64,000 nt of DNA from Thermoproteota archaeon (GTDB taxonomy: Archaea > Thermoproteota > Thermoprotei_A > Sulfolobales > Acidilobaceae): contig JAUQQR010000002.1 in the NCBI GenBank assembly GCA_030549835.1, forward strand, positions 16,269-80,268. The letters are read 5' to 3'. The notes under the pieces were generated by a model that was not told the origin of the DNA, did no database searches, and was given only the letters and a program-made list of their open reading frames with translations. This document shows, piece after piece, positions 44,110 to 53,822 of this stretch. The translations under genes were made by a program, and so were the position numbers. Every line of letters begins with the position of its first letter. The stretch's first letter is position 1.

Positions 44110-44436
44110 ATGAGCGTAGTAGTTGAAGAAGAGTACTTCGATAAATTTTATAGGGTTCTACGCATAGACTCTGGATCTACAAGAACCTATAGTATAGATG
44201 TTTATATGAGGTTAAATAATAGGCTGGATTGTAACTCTAGTATTTCTCTAGATAACGTAACAATATGTTACCATAAATTATCACAATGTGAAGCTGTAAT
44301 AGTTGAGACTCCAGGTAGACTTGAATTAGTGAATTTAAGGCTAATAACTACAACTACAAGCGACCCCGCTGAAGACTCCCTACTGAGAGCTAGGGAGTTA
44401 TGCCTAGATGAGGCTAGGAGGATACTAGGTATATGA
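44110..44436 (+). CDS. Hypothetical protein in the dph6 operon
   Basis: 108 residues, mixed alpha/beta, with a C-terminal helix (LLRARELCLDEARRILGI). Nothing catalytic is evident. Its stop overlaps the dph6 ATG (ATGA), so it is co-translated with it. Not recognised. Confidence 0.55.
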   Translation: MSVVVEEEYFDKFYRVLRIDSGSTRTYSIDVYMRLNNRLDCNSSISLDNVTICYHKLSQCEAVIVETPGRLELVNLRLITTTTSDPAEDSLLRARELCLDEARRILGI

Positions 44437-45158
44437 GAGTCTGTGCTCTACTATCTGGAGGTAAGGATAGTAATTACGCATTATATAAGGCTATACTAGG
44501 CGGATCTCAAGTATCATGTATTATAGTCGTAGAGTCTGGGAGAGAAGATAGTTGGATGTTCCATACTATTAATACTCATATAGCCCTACTACAATCAGAA
44601 GCTATGGGGTTTAGTGATAGAACATATACTATTAGAGTCTCTGGATTTAAAGAGAGAGAAGTTGAAGAGCTACTAGAAGGTTTACTAAGAATTAGAGATA
44701 GAGTCGGCTTTGATACCATAGTAGCTGGCGCAATAGCTAGTATTTACCAGAAGAGTAGAATTGATAGTATAGCTAAGAGACTTAATATTAAAATCTACAC
44801 TCCAGCATGGGGGTTAAACCAGGAGGAGTACATGAGGGCAATTATTAGAGAAGGCTTCAAGTATATAATTACAAGTATAACAGTTATGGGCCTACCATAC
44901 AAGCTACTAGGCGTACCCATAGGTTTAGAAGAAGTTGAAGAAATAATAAGACTATCTAGGAAATACGGGTTTAACCCATCATTTGAGGGGGGAGAAGCTG
45001 AGACTCTAGTATATGATGCACCACACTATAGGAAGACAATATGCTTTAAAGGTAGAAAAGTTAAAATTAGAGAGTTCGATTATAGAGTTATAATAGAAAA
45101 TGCATGGCTAGGAAGTAAGGGTGAGAATTGCCAAGAAATAATTGACGATTGGCACTAA
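44433..45158 (+). CDS. dph6: Diphthine-ammonia ligase Dph6
   Basis: Last step of diphthamide synthesis on elongation factor 2. ATP-pyrophosphatase PP-loop LLSGGKDSNYAL at about 6-17 and GFNPSFEGGEAETLVYDAP near 185-203, the Dph6 signature. 241 residues, normal length. ATG overlaps the preceding stop. Confidence 0.92.
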   Translation: MRVCALLSGGKDSNYALYKAILGGSQVSCIIVVESGREDSWMFHTINTHIALLQSEAMGFSDRTYTIRVSGFKEREVEELLEGLLRIRDRVGFDTIVAGAIASIYQKSRIDSIAKRLNIKIYTPAWGLNQEEYMRAIIREGFKYIITSITVMGLPYKLLGVPIGLEEVEEIIRLSRKYGFNPSFEGGEAETLVYDAPHYRKTICFKGRKVKIREFDYRVIIENAWLGSKGENCQEIIDDWH

Positions 45159-45511
45159 GCTAATAGGCTCCCACCATCATATATAGATCTCATCCCATTA
45201 TAGCTCATATTACTCTTAGATATGTCTTGAAGTTATAGGTATTAGTGAGGATTGAGCTTTTAGTTTTACTATAAATTATGTTAGAGAAGTTAGATCAAAT
45301 TCTGTCTAAATTTATAGTAATATTATGTAAGTTAATGGTTAGTGATATTTTAGGTTAGGGGATAGTATATGAGGTATTATTATTAGTGCTGGGTTTAAAG
45401 TTATTATAAGTTATTGTTTAGAGATACAATCGCGATCTGTCAAATCATGGTAGTATACTTTGACTTATAAATCTCTAATATTAGCTACTAGTTTTTAGGA
45501 GCTGGCTTAGT
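45159..45511. other. 353-bp AT-rich gap without recognisable gene
   Basis: No reading frame, tRNA or clear repeat. Contains several TTATAA/TTATAAATC stretches (about 45460-45475) that could be the promoter of the next gene. I see nothing else. Confidence 0.4.
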
Positions 45512-46009
45512 TTGGGTAAAACAGCTAAGCTTTTAGATTTCGTAGATTTTGGCGATATATGTAGAGGTTGTAAAGTTAACTGTTGTAGAAGATTCTATGC
45601 AGTACTACTCGATGAAGAAGAGAAGGAATTTGACGGTGTAGCCAGTACACTAAAGACTCCTCTAGGTAGAGTTAAGACTCTAGGAGACCCTAATGGGAAG
45701 GTTTGCCCATTCCTATCAGGCGAGGGATTCTGTAAAGTATATAAAGATAGGCCTTTCGACTGTAGACTATGGCCTATAATGGTTCACTATGACTTTGAGA
45801 CTGACGAGTACGTTATAGTATTAGACTTAGAGTGCCCAGCTGCAGCTGAAGGTAGGATACCAGAGGATTTAATAAAGAGAATGATTGGTACAGTTAAGAA
45901 AGCTAAATTAGATAAGAACTGGGTTAAGAAATATACTTTAACACCATGGCCTAAAAAACTAGTAGAGCTAGAGAGAATAAAATCACCTAAAGATAATAAT
46001 AGCATGTAA
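45512..46009 (+). CDS. YkgJ-family Cys-cluster protein
   Basis: CRGCKVNCC at residues 17-25 is the CxxCxxxCC signature of the YkgJ/zinc-or-iron-chelating family, followed by CPFLSGEGFCKVY and RPFDCRLWPIM with further Cys. 165 residues. Function is unknown in archaea; a Fe-S or zinc site is likely. TTG start preceded by TTAGGAGC. Confidence 0.8.
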   Translation: MGKTAKLLDFVDFGDICRGCKVNCCRRFYAVLLDEEEKEFDGVASTLKTPLGRVKTLGDPNGKVCPFLSGEGFCKVYKDRPFDCRLWPIMVHYDFETDEYVIVLDLECPAAAEGRIPEDLIKRMIGTVKKAKLDKNWVKKYTLTPWPKKLVELERIKSPKDNNSM

Positions 46010-46100
46010 GAGTTAATCTAGCATTAGCTATGAGAGGGATAGATAAATCTAACATATTTAAACTCTAAGAAGTAAATGTTAATGATGGTGAGGCGATACA

Positions 46101-46283
46101 ATGGTATTTGGACCTTTTACAACAACAGAGCTCCTAATAATACTACTAATAATACTTATACTATTTGGAGCTGCTAGACTACCTCAACTTGCTAGAGCTC
46201 TAGGAGAGTCTATGAGAGAGTTTAGGAAAGCTGTTAGTGGTGAGACAGAACAAGAGCATCAGAAAGAGAAGAAGGAGGGCTAA
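46101..46283 (+). CDS. tatA: Sec-independent translocase TatA
   Basis: 60 residues: membrane helix at about 9-24 (ELLIILLIILILFGAARLPQLARALGES spans helix, FG hinge and amphipathic helix; given in part), then a charged Glu/Lys tail. Classical TatA/TatE, forming the Tat channel with TatC, which is not in the window. ATG start with GAGGCGATACA before it. The end faces the convergent TatD-like gene. Confidence 0.85.
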   Translation: MVFGPFTTTELLIILLIILILFGAARLPQLARALGESMREFRKAVSGETEQEHQKEKKEG

Positions 46284-46289
46284 CAAATT

Positions 46290-47039
46290 TTAACTAAATA
46301 TCAGCCTTTCACTATTTAACCTACTCTTCTCCACTACATACTCTAAGCTTACACCCTTAAGCTCTGATACCTTAAGCATAGACTCTCTAATCATTAGCGG
46401 CGATAGCTTCAACCCCCTATAATTATATGGACTATCACTCTCAAATACAATATAGTCTATTGGAGTATATGCCGCTACCCTAGCATGCTTCTCCTGTATC
46501 TTAATAGCTGGGTTTATAGATATCTTATAACCTCTAGATCCTATAACATCTATGAGATCTAATGGCCCAGTATACCAGTGGAACATAGCCTTACTAATAT
46601 CATACTCTATAAGCATACCTAGAGCAGTACTCCAAGCATCAGGCGCATGAATATTGATAAGAGCACCAGTATCCCTAGCTAAGACTAAGAATCTCTTAAA
46701 AATCTCAACCTGTAAACTCCAGGTATACGGCTCTAAGAACCTCTTATCAAGTCCAACCTCCCCAATACACCTCAAGCCCTCACGAGCAGCTAACCTAATA
46801 ATATAGTCTACAGTATGTAGAGGCTCCTCCCTAATACTCCACGGGTGGAAACCTACACATCCAATAACTCTACCAGGATAAGATCTCTCAATATCAAAAA
46901 TTCTATAAAAAGAATCTAAATCATCAGACACAGCTACAATAACAATCCCCCTATCACTATCAAGAATATCCTCAATCTCTCTATCAGTAAACTCATAGAG
47001 ATGGCAATGCATATCATAAATATACTCCACTCTCCACAC
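46290..47039 (-). CDS. TatD-like metal-dependent hydrolase
   Basis: DMHCHLYEF at the N-terminus (HxH metal pair), VGFHPWS, IGEVGLDKRF, INIHAPDAW, FHWYTGP and FESDSPY, the TatD order of metal ligands; 3'-5' nuclease or related amidohydrolase. The frame extends to 47123, but the first 28 residues of that version are basic junk without homology; GTG 47039 (giving MWRVEYIYDMHCH) is the likely start. About 249 residues, normal for TatD. Confidence 0.82.
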   Translation of the reverse strand: MWRVEYIYDMHCHLYEFTDREIEDILDSDRGIVIVAVSDDLDSFYRIFDIERSYPGRVIGCVGFHPWSIREEPLHTVDYIIRLAAREGLRCIGEVGLDKRFLEPYTWSLQVEIFKRFLVLARDTGALINIHAPDAWSTALGMLIEYDISKAMFHWYTGPLDLIDVIGSRGYKISINPAIKIQEKHARVAAYTPIDYIVFESDSPYNYRGLKLSPLMIRESMLKVSELKGVSLEYVVEKSRLNSERLIFS

Positions 47040-47219
47040 CAAAACTATACATCTACAAGAGAGGTTATGTTTAATAATATAGACCCCTCCCAACCATCTG
47101 AGCCTAGATCTTCCTCCAATCACTCTTAATTCACAATAACATCTAGAGACTACCGTCTTCGGAGGAATTCTACGGGTTATGTGAACTTGGATGCTTGGAT
47201 TATGTTTATTTGTAGATTC

Positions 47220-48587
47220 TTATGGTGCTTCTACACTCACTACGTCTAGTTCTATGCATTTCGCATTTTTATTTAAGATTTCGGTTATACTTGGTTTGGT
47301 TCTTCCTTGGTCGCCGGTTACTAGTTCTTTTATGTATAGTCCTCCAGATGTTTTTATGAGGCATTCTATGAGGTTTCTTGTTACTGCCTTGCATTTTATT
47401 TCATGTACTTTTCTCTTTCTTGTGACTTCTTTTCTTCTATGTAGTACTCTTAGTGGTGTTTTTTGTAGTATTGTTGAATTTTTAAATGTCTCTTCTAATA
47501 GTTTAATATCGTTATCTCCTATAGCGTCTTCCACTAGTATTAATGTCTTGTATACTTTAGTCTTTATTTTCGACTCCTCCTTATATACTCTTATTAACTC
47601 TCTCCTCGTATAGTCTTCTAGAGATATTTCTATTAAGCCGTTAGAGTTGCTTCTAACAGACTCCTCTAATACTCTGAAATCTACGTTTCTATTTCTTGGA
47701 GCCTTAACTTCTAGTATTAGTGGCCTCCCTGAGCCTAGCATTCTAGCATCTACATCTTCTCTACCAGCTGCATGGATTACTATACTCTCTGCTCCCATTA
47801 GCTTAGTTATACTATGTAGAGCCTCCTCTATAGAGTAGTATTTAGGCCCCCCTATGGTTGGCCAGTATGCCTGGCTTATTAGTCTGCCAGTCTTCCAGTA
47901 TCTACCCTTAACTATTATACTAGCTATAGTTAACTCTATATTAGAGCTCGGGAACTCTACTATTAGGACTGCCTCAGGATTTATAAAGTCGACTGTTAAG
48001 CTACTCTTAGCCTGTATACTTTTACCAATCTCTCTCTTAATCTCTCTCTTAATAGACTCTGAGTACTTCAAATTATACTTTAAAACTAGGTTCTCCTCAG
48101 CCTCTAATATGTTCTTATCAACTCTAACACCAACAAGGAACCTCCTAACACCATAGTGCATTAGTAGCTTTAACCCCCTAAATGAAACATCATCTATAAA
48201 CTTATCAATTAAACCCCTACAGATGAAGCACTGGGGAGCCTCAAACGTAGAGTTAAATAGCCTCCTATAAGACTCTAAAGCCTCAGAACCAATATTAGAA
48301 GCAATAGACTTAAACTCTTCAAGCCTACTAGTATCACCGCGGAGAATAGCCTCATAGAAAAGCATAACAAGAATCCTCTTAATAGCTAAACCTCTATCCC
48401 TATTAGAGAATCCAAAGCCAAGTCTCGCAAACATTCTACCAAGACACCTATCACAGAGAGGTATATCTTTAAGAATAGATTCAGCCTTACCTAAAACCTC
48501 ATCTAAGCTAATCTCAAACCCCCTTACTCCACGGTTATATACAAATCCTTTAATAAATTCATAGGAATATCTCAGAATGCAATCCAT
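47220..48587 (-). CDS. pus10: tRNA pseudouridine synthase Pus10
   Basis: Makes pseudouridine 54/55 in the T loop of archaeal tRNAs. N-terminal zinc/THUMP part with CDRCLGRMF and CFICRG, then the catalytic phrase REDVDARMLGSGRP with Asp at its centre and VKAPRNRNVDF. 455 residues, normal. The first 20 residues before the LDEVLGKAESIL helix may be over-called; the start is ATG. Confidence 0.9.
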   Translation of the reverse strand: MDCILRYSYEFIKGFVYNRGVRGFEISLDEVLGKAESILKDIPLCDRCLGRMFARLGFGFSNRDRGLAIKRILVMLFYEAILRGDTSRLEEFKSIASNIGSEALESYRRLFNSTFEAPQCFICRGLIDKFIDDVSFRGLKLLMHYGVRRFLVGVRVDKNILEAEENLVLKYNLKYSESIKREIKREIGKSIQAKSSLTVDFINPEAVLIVEFPSSNIELTIASIIVKGRYWKTGRLISQAYWPTIGGPKYYSIEEALHSITKLMGAESIVIHAAGREDVDARMLGSGRPLILEVKAPRNRNVDFRVLEESVRSNSNGLIEISLEDYTRRELIRVYKEESKIKTKVYKTLILVEDAIGDNDIKLLEETFKNSTILQKTPLRVLHRRKEVTRKRKVHEIKCKAVTRNLIECLIKTSGGLYIKELVTGDQGRTKPSITEILNKNAKCIELDVVSVEAP

Positions 48588-48736
48588 GACAAGTATTATA
48601 ACATCTCTTAGGTTAGGTCTTTAACTATATGTGGTGTTGTTTATATTCAATGATTACTTCATCCCGTTATTGCTTTAATAAATGTTAAAATATAATAGGT
48701 GTAAGATTAGTTAAAAGTTAGTTAGGTGGGAGATTT

Positions 48737-49042
48737 ATGGTTAAGGCTCCTAAGGGTTATAGGCATAGAACTAGGAGGCTTTTAGCTAAAGATATTAGAG
48801 AGAAGGGAGCTGTGCCTAAACTTACAACTATCTTGCAGAGATACGAGGTTGGAGATAAGGTGGCTATTAAGATTGACTCAAGCTTCCATGATGGGATGCC
48901 TCATAGGAGGTATCATGGCTTAACTGGGACAGTTATAGGTATGAGGGGCGAGTCGTATATTGTTGAGGTTTATTTGGGGCGTAAGAAGAAGACACTATTT
49001 GTACCATCTGTACACTTGAGGCCCTTAAAGGCTAATGTTTAG
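48737..49042 (+). CDS. rpl21e: Ribosomal protein L21e
   Basis: MVKAPKGYRHRTRRLLAKD, YEVGDKVAIKID and FHDGMPHRRYHGLTG are the L21e signatures. 101 residues. ATG with GGTGGGAG upstream. Heads the cluster L21e-rpoF-DUF655-ksgA-trmJ. Confidence 0.95.
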   Translation: MVKAPKGYRHRTRRLLAKDIREKGAVPKLTTILQRYEVGDKVAIKIDSSFHDGMPHRRYHGLTGTVIGMRGESYIVEVYLGRKKKTLFVPSVHLRPLKANV

Positions 49043-49080
49043 CTAGACCAGTGTAGTCATGTATTGAGAGGTATCGATCC

Positions 49081-49425
49081 TTGAGTAGGAGGACTATAAG
49101 AAAGAGGTATATTAGTGTCTATGAGGCTAGAGAGATTCTAGAGAATAGGATTAGGGGCCAGGCTAGGCTTGGAGAAGTTCAGGAGAGGACGTGGAGCTAC
49201 TTATCAATATTCGGGGATAAGGAGGCTGATAAGGCTAGAGTAGCTTATGATAATCTTAGAAGGCTAGGTTTAAGTGAGGAGGTAGCAGTTAATTTGCTAA
49301 ACATCTGCCCAGAGAGTGAAGGTGAAGTTAGATCTATACTAGCTTTACAAAAAGATCTAGCCTACGACTCTGAGCTTATAGAAGGTATTCTAGCTATACT
49401 TAAAAGCTTCTGTGAATGGGAATAG
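49081..49425 (+). CDS. rpoF: RNA polymerase subunit F (Rpb4 homologue)
   Basis: 114 residues: YISVYEAREILE and RTWSYLSIFGDKEADKARVA with two HRDC-like helices, ICPESEGEVRSIL. Forms the RNAP stalk with RpoE. TTG start. Fits the fixed archaeal order between L21e and DUF655. Confidence 0.88.
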   Translation: MSRRTIRKRYISVYEAREILENRIRGQARLGEVQERTWSYLSIFGDKEADKARVAYDNLRRLGLSEEVAVNLLNICPESEGEVRSILALQKDLAYDSELIEGILAILKSFCEWE

Positions 49426-49486
49426 CCAAGTTTTAAGCCTCTCCCTATACTCCTACTAATTGGTATAGTGTTATGGTGATAGTCTA

Positions 49487-50392
49487 GTGGATGAGAGGGG
49501 CGCCTGGAGACCTACTAGTCTAAGGTCTCAACACCCTGCAGCTGTAGAGGTAGAAGCCATTATCTTAGACTATATACCTCAAGGCTTATATAATGACCAG
49601 CATAAAGAGCATAGAGATAGGCCTATAGCTCAAGCTGTAGGAGTTAGGAGATTTACACTAGTAGACGGTATACCATTATCGGATGTGGAAGTTTTCCAGA
49701 GAGTTACACTAGCTAGGAGTGTTCTAAGAACCCTAATACAGCCAGGCGATATTAGAGGCCAGAAGGTTAAGAAGGTAACAATAATACTCTCCTGTCTCCC
49801 AGGTCCTGAAAAGATTGTATACTGCTACCCGTTAACACCACTAGATAAGTGGAGCTTAGACTCATTATCTGAGCTTATACAGAATGAGGGTGGGTGGGCT
49901 CTTCTAGTAGATTCTCCATCTGAACTCTCAGGGATAGCTGAGGAGAAGGGGCTATCACCAACTATACTAGTAGTTCCCCCAAACCCGTTGAAATACGAGG
50001 ACTTAACTGATATAGCTAAGAATAACTTACTAGAAGCTATAAAGACTATTATATCCTCTGAAGAGAAGGTTTACGTAGAGTTCTTTAATATAGCTGATGC
50101 CATAAATATTAGATTACATGTACTAGAGCTATTTAAAGGAGTAGGTAAGAGGACATTATCAAACTTCCTTGATAGGAGGAAGCAGAAGAGTTTTGAGAGC
50201 TTCGAGGAGGTTAAGAAAGTTTTAAAGATAGACCCGGTAGAGGCTATAGCTACGAAGATAGTAGAGGAGATTAAGGGGGAAGCTAAATACTATGTCTTCA
50301 TAGAGCCATCTAATCCTGAAAGCCCCTACTTAGGCTACCTCGATAAGATTAAGAGAATATACTACTCAAGGAAGAGGGGGCCAGAGGAATAG
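49487..50392 (+). CDS. DUF655 HhH protein with about 80-residue insertion
   Basis: DUF655 blocks are present in order: AIILDYIPQG, AQAVGVRRFTL, then LKYEDLTDIAKNNLL, FFNIADAINIRLHVLELFKGVGKRT and KSFESFEEV. Family members have about 190 residues; here 301, because an extra block (roughly 90-165) lies between the OB-like N-terminus and the DLT motif and about 45 residues are added at the end. Role unknown, likely RNA-linked since it always sits by rpoF and ksgA. ATG start is a TGG ATG; the stop TAG shares ATAG with ksgA. Confidence 0.82.
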   Translation: MDERGAWRPTSLRSQHPAAVEVEAIILDYIPQGLYNDQHKEHRDRPIAQAVGVRRFTLVDGIPLSDVEVFQRVTLARSVLRTLIQPGDIRGQKVKKVTIILSCLPGPEKIVYCYPLTPLDKWSLDSLSELIQNEGGWALLVDSPSELSGIAEEKGLSPTILVVPPNPLKYEDLTDIAKNNLLEAIKTIISSEEKVYVEFFNIADAINIRLHVLELFKGVGKRTLSNFLDRRKQKSFESFEEVKKVLKIDPVEAIATKIVEEIKGEAKYYVFIEPSNPESPYLGYLDKIKRIYYSRKRGPEE

Positions 50393-51243
50393 CTACTACT
50401 AGTCTAGGTCTCCCTTCTAGGAGAGAGCTTATAGCGTGGACTCTTAGAATCCTAAAGAATAGTGGTCTTAAACTAGTTGATTATCTAGGCCAACACTTCC
50501 TTATTGACCCTAGAGGTGTAGAGTATTTTATTAATGGCCTTAAGATATGGTCTGGTAGCGATATGGTGGAGATAGGTCCAGGATTAGGTACTATAACTTT
50601 ATATGCTTCACGTATAGCGTCTAGAATTCTAGCAATAGAGCTCGATCACCGCCTAGCTAATATAGTTAAGAGTATTGTGCCAGATAACGTCTTAGTTATT
50701 GTTGGTGATGGTGTCAGCTTCGCTAGGGCTATTAAATCTGAGATACTATACTCAAATACACCCTACAATATATCGGGTAGGCTCATAGCCATGATAGCAA
50801 GAAATAATAATATAAAGTACTCGCTGCTAGGAGTACAATTAGAGCTTGCTAAGAGAATTATTGCTAATAGAGGCTCAAAAGACTATGGTAGATTAACATT
50901 ACTAGTTGAGAGATACTTTAATGCTAGGATAGCTACTCTCATACCTAGAAGCTACTACTACCCTAAGCCTAAAGTATCTGGAGCAATCATAGAGTTATCT
51001 AGGAAGAGAGAGTGGAGAGACGGAGACGAAATATTCGAGGATATATTACGTTGCTTATTCTCTAATAGGAATAAGAAAGCGTATAAAATAGCCCTAAAAT
51101 GCTTAGATAATAATGTAGAGAGTAGTCTCAGCTGGCTTAAAGAGAAGAGAGTAAAAGATCTAAGCCTAGACGACATAGAGAAGCTAGTGGAGATCATAAA
51201 TAAACCCATGCTACACACTAAAGAACAAGTAGCTAAACTTTAA
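50389..51243 (+). CDS. ksgA: rRNA adenine dimethyltransferase KsgA/Dim1, apparent ATA start
   Basis: Dimethylates two adjacent adenines near the 3' end of 16S rRNA. Requires LGQHFLIDP (SAM entry) and MVEIGPGLGTIT, then YSNTPYNISG (catalytic NTPYNIS). An ATG at 50563 would remove LGQHFLI, so the start must be upstream; from 50389 to there no ATG/GTG/TTG exists in frame. The ATA at 50389 overlaps the DUF655 stop as ATAG, is preceded by GGGGGCCAGAGG and gives an N-terminus with SRRELIAWTLRILKNSGLK as in homologues (284 residues). Confidence 0.88.
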   Translation: MATTSLGLPSRRELIAWTLRILKNSGLKLVDYLGQHFLIDPRGVEYFINGLKIWSGSDMVEIGPGLGTITLYASRIASRILAIELDHRLANIVKSIVPDNVLVIVGDGVSFARAIKSEILYSNTPYNISGRLIAMIARNNNIKYSLLGVQLELAKRIIANRGSKDYGRLTLLVERYFNARIATLIPRSYYYPKPKVSGAIIELSRKREWRDGDEIFEDILRCLFSNRNKKAYKIALKCLDNNVESSLSWLKEKRVKDLSLDDIEKLVEIINKPMLHTKEQVAKL

Positions 51244-51295
51244 TATAAGCCCACTATACTGCTTTTCATTAGGATATTATTGCTAAATCTATAGG

Positions 51296-52036
51296 TTGTA
51301 TCTGGGGCTTAGCTTGGATAAGCTGAGGGTTGTACTTGTAGGTGTTGAGGGTGCTATCAACCTGGGTATGATTGCCAGACTCTTAGATAACTTTGATGTA
51401 GATGAGTTTTATATTGTAGAACCTAAGGTTGACATAGGTGAAGCCTTACAATATGCTGCTAAGTCTGCTAAGAGACTTAAGGAAGCTATTATTGTTGGTA
51501 GTCTTAGAGAAGCTCTTGAAGGCATATCATTATCTATATGTACTTCAGCTATAGCTTCAGTAGAGGATATTCTAAGATCTCCTGTTGATCCTACTGAAGC
51601 TGCAGAGATAGCTAGGGTAACAAGTGGGACTATAGCTTTGGTTATGGGTAGGGAGAGTGTAGGTTTAACTAGATCTGAGATTAAGCAGTGTACTCTCCTA
51701 GCTACTATTAAGGCCAACCCAGAGTACCCTATTTTAAACTTGGCGAATGCTACAGCTATAATGCTATATGAGCTTTTTAAAGTTAAAGGTAAACCCCACT
51801 ATGATAGGCTACCTGGAGATCCTAGGATAATAGGTTTAATTGAGGAGTATGCGAGAGCACTCTCATATACGCTAGTCGCTGATAAGAGGAGAGCTGAAGA
51901 TATAGCTCTAAGCTTTAGGAGGATAGCTGCTAAGAATATAACTGATAGATTAGAACTAGAGAACATCCTACTACTATTATCCAAGGCGTGTAGGAGAATT
52001 GGTGAATGCAGAGTTGAAGCTACTACTAACATGTAA
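51296..52036 (+). CDS. TrmJ-like SpoU/SPOUT tRNA 2'-O-methyltransferase
   Basis: KLRVVLVGVEGAINLGMIAR, LVMGRESVGLTRSEI and LNLANATAIMLYEL are the three knot motifs of SpoU enzymes; a C-terminal helical extension of about 90 residues with two Cys marks the TrmJ class, which methylates position 32 of tRNA. Candidate starts TTG 51296 and TTG 51314 (just before DKLRVV); the latter fits homologues. Same strand as ksgA with a 52-bp gap. Confidence 0.85.
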   Translation: MYLGLSLDKLRVVLVGVEGAINLGMIARLLDNFDVDEFYIVEPKVDIGEALQYAAKSAKRLKEAIIVGSLREALEGISLSICTSAIASVEDILRSPVDPTEAAEIARVTSGTIALVMGRESVGLTRSEIKQCTLLATIKANPEYPILNLANATAIMLYELFKVKGKPHYDRLPGDPRIIGLIEEYARALSYTLVADKRRAEDIALSFRRIAAKNITDRLELENILLLLSKACRRIGECRVEATTNM

Positions 52037-52133
52037 CCCAGGCATGTAAGGTGAGTACTATAGAACTAAAGCTTAATAGGCGAGCTGAAGCTATATAAGA
52101 TGTAGTAGTTTACGTTTAATTAGGGGTTAGGAG

Positions 52134-52574
52134 TTGTCTACAGAGTTAATTAGACCAGAGTGGAAAAAGTTTAGGTATAGAGGTAGGAGCTTAGAGGAGC
52201 TATTAAAGATGCAGCCTCAGGAATTCGCTAAACTACTCCCAGCTAGGCAGAGGAGGAGTATACTGAGAGGATTTACTGAGCCTCAGAGGAGACTCCTAGC
52301 TAAGATTAAGAAGATTAGGCGTAAGCTAGCTGAGGGAGCTATAGATAAGCCTCCAGTTATTAAGACTCATGTGAGGGATATGATAGTACTGCCTGATATG
52401 ATTGGATTAACTATTGCTGTTCATAATGGTAAAGAATATGTTACTATAAGGATAACACCGGAGATGATTGGGCATTATCTAGGAGAGTTTGCAATAACTA
52501 CTAAGACTGTACAACATGGAGAGCCTGGTCTTAAGGCTACAAAGAGCAGCCTCCACATTGGCGGTCAAAAGTAG
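52134..52574 (+). CDS. rps19: Ribosomal protein S19
   Basis: C-terminal block [20 protein letters not shown] and [14 protein letters not shown] are S19 marks; 146 residues with the archaeal N-terminal extension. TTG start with TTAGGGGTTAGG ahead. First gene here of the long S19-L22-S3-L29-Rpp29-S17-L14-L24-S4e-L5-S14-S8 run, the archaeal order. Confidence 0.95.
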   Translation: MSTELIRPEWKKFRYRGRSLEELLKMQPQEFAKLLPARQRRSILRGFTEPQRRLLAKIKKIRRKLAEGAIDKPPVIKTHVRDMIVLPDMIGLTIAVHNGKEYVTIRITPEMIGHYLGEFAITTKTVQHGEPGLKATKSSLHIGGQK

Positions 52575-52586
52575 GGTTGATGGTTA

Positions 52587-53063
52587 TTGCCTGAATGGAG
52601 TTATTCTCTTAAACTAAGAGATGAATCTAAGATTGCCAAGGCTATGCTATGGGATATTAGGGTTCACCCTAAGATTGTTAGAGAGCTCTGCAGTATCCTA
52701 AAAGGGATGAGTGTAAAAGAAGCAAAAGAGTATCTTGAGAGAGTTATAGAGAAGAAGGAGGCTGTACCTTTTAGAAGGTCATATGGTAAACAGGCCCACA
52801 GAAGAGGATTAGCTGATAAGTGGGGTTGGCCTATTGGGAGATATCCTGTTAAAGCAGCTGAGTACTTATTAAAACTTCTTAATAATGTAGAGAATAATGC
52901 TGAAGTTAAAGGGCTAGATATAGATAAGCTGAGAATAATACATATAGCTTCTCATAAAGGATTAACTATGAAGAGGTGGATGCCTAGAGCCTTCGGTAGA
53001 GCTACACCTAAATTTAGAGTAACTAGCCATGTTGAGGTTATAGTCTCTGAGGTGGAGAGCTAG
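52587..53063 (+). CDS. rpl22: Ribosomal protein L22
   Basis: Typical archaeal L22: AKAMLWDIRVHPKIVREL, then AVPFRRSYGKQAHRRG and RWMPRAFGRATPKF of the exit-tunnel loop, 158 residues. TTG start with GGTTGATGG. Ends one base before rps3. Confidence 0.95.
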   Translation: MPEWSYSLKLRDESKIAKAMLWDIRVHPKIVRELCSILKGMSVKEAKEYLERVIEKKEAVPFRRSYGKQAHRRGLADKWGWPIGRYPVKAAEYLLKLLNNVENNAEVKGLDIDKLRIIHIASHKGLTMKRWMPRAFGRATPKFRVTSHVEVIVSEVES

Positions 53064-53822
53064 TTGAGCTCTAAGATCAAGAAGTACTTTCTAGGCCAGG
53101 CTCTCCTGAGAACTAAGATAGACGAGTATCTCGCCCAGAATTTCTATGAAGCTGGCTATAGTGGTGTAAGTCTAATTAAGACAGGGCTAGGTACGAGGAT
53201 CCATATATATGCTGAGAGACCTGCACTTATTATTGGCAAGAGGGGGATTACTGTTAGAGAATTGCAGAAGACTTTCTCTTTAATATTTGGCTTAGAAAAT
53301 CCACAGATAACAGTGAGCCCGCCAGAGAACCCCGAGCTTAATGCTAGGATCCAGGCATTTAGAGTAGCTAGGCTAATAGAGAGGGGTTTCCACTTTAGGC
53401 GTGTAGCTTTCGCTACTCTAAGGAGAATTATGGCTAATGGGGCTCTAGGTGTTGAGATAACTATTAGCGGGAAACTTGTAGCTGAGAGAGCTAGATTTGA
53501 GAAGTATAGAGAAGGTAAAGTCTATAAGGCAGGTCATGTTGTAGAAGAGCTTGTAGATAAAGCTATAGCATACGCTAGACTACCAAAAGGTATTATAGGT
53601 ATTGAAGTTATCATAGCAAAACCTGGAACCCCGCCAGATTATATTAGAGTAAAAGAGACTAAAGAAGTTGAAGCAATAGTATCTAAGATTAGAGAAGAGA
53701 TTAAAGCTAAAGGTATACCAATAGCTGAGATAGGAGAGATTGAGGAGACTCTAGAATCAGAAGAGGAGGGACTTGAGATAGAAGGATTTGAAGAGGAGGA
53801 GGAAGGTGGCTCCCAAGCATAA
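53064..53822 (+). CDS. rps3: Ribosomal protein S3
   Basis: KH domain: GTRIHIYAERPALIIGKRG, then ENPELNARIQAFRVARLIER; S3 C-domain GVEITISGKLVAERAR. Acidic C-terminal tail of Glu/Gly (SEEEGLEIEGFEEEEEGG), which overlaps rpl29. 252 residues. TTG start (adjacent to the L22 stop). Confidence 0.95.
   Translation: MSSKIKKYFLGQALLRTKIDEYLAQNFYEAGYSGVSLIKTGLGTRIHIYAERPALIIGKRGITVRELQKTFSLIFGLENPQITVSPPENPELNARIQAFRVARLIERGFHFRRVAFATLRRIMANGALGVEITISGKLVAERARFEKYREGKVYKAGHVVEELVDKAIAYARLPKGIIGIEVIIAKPGTPPDYIRVKETKEVEAIVSKIREEIKAKGIPIAEIGEIEETLESEEEGLEIEGFEEEEEGGSQA

Noticed and set aside
46101..47039. Functional tatA-tatD operon
   Set aside because: The genes are convergent, not co-directional, and TatD is not a Tat export component; nearness is taken as coincidence.
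46290..47123. Long start (47123) for the TatD-like gene
   Set aside because: Adds a basic, Trp/Arg-rich 28-residue tail before the conserved DMHCH strand; GTG 47039 is more natural.
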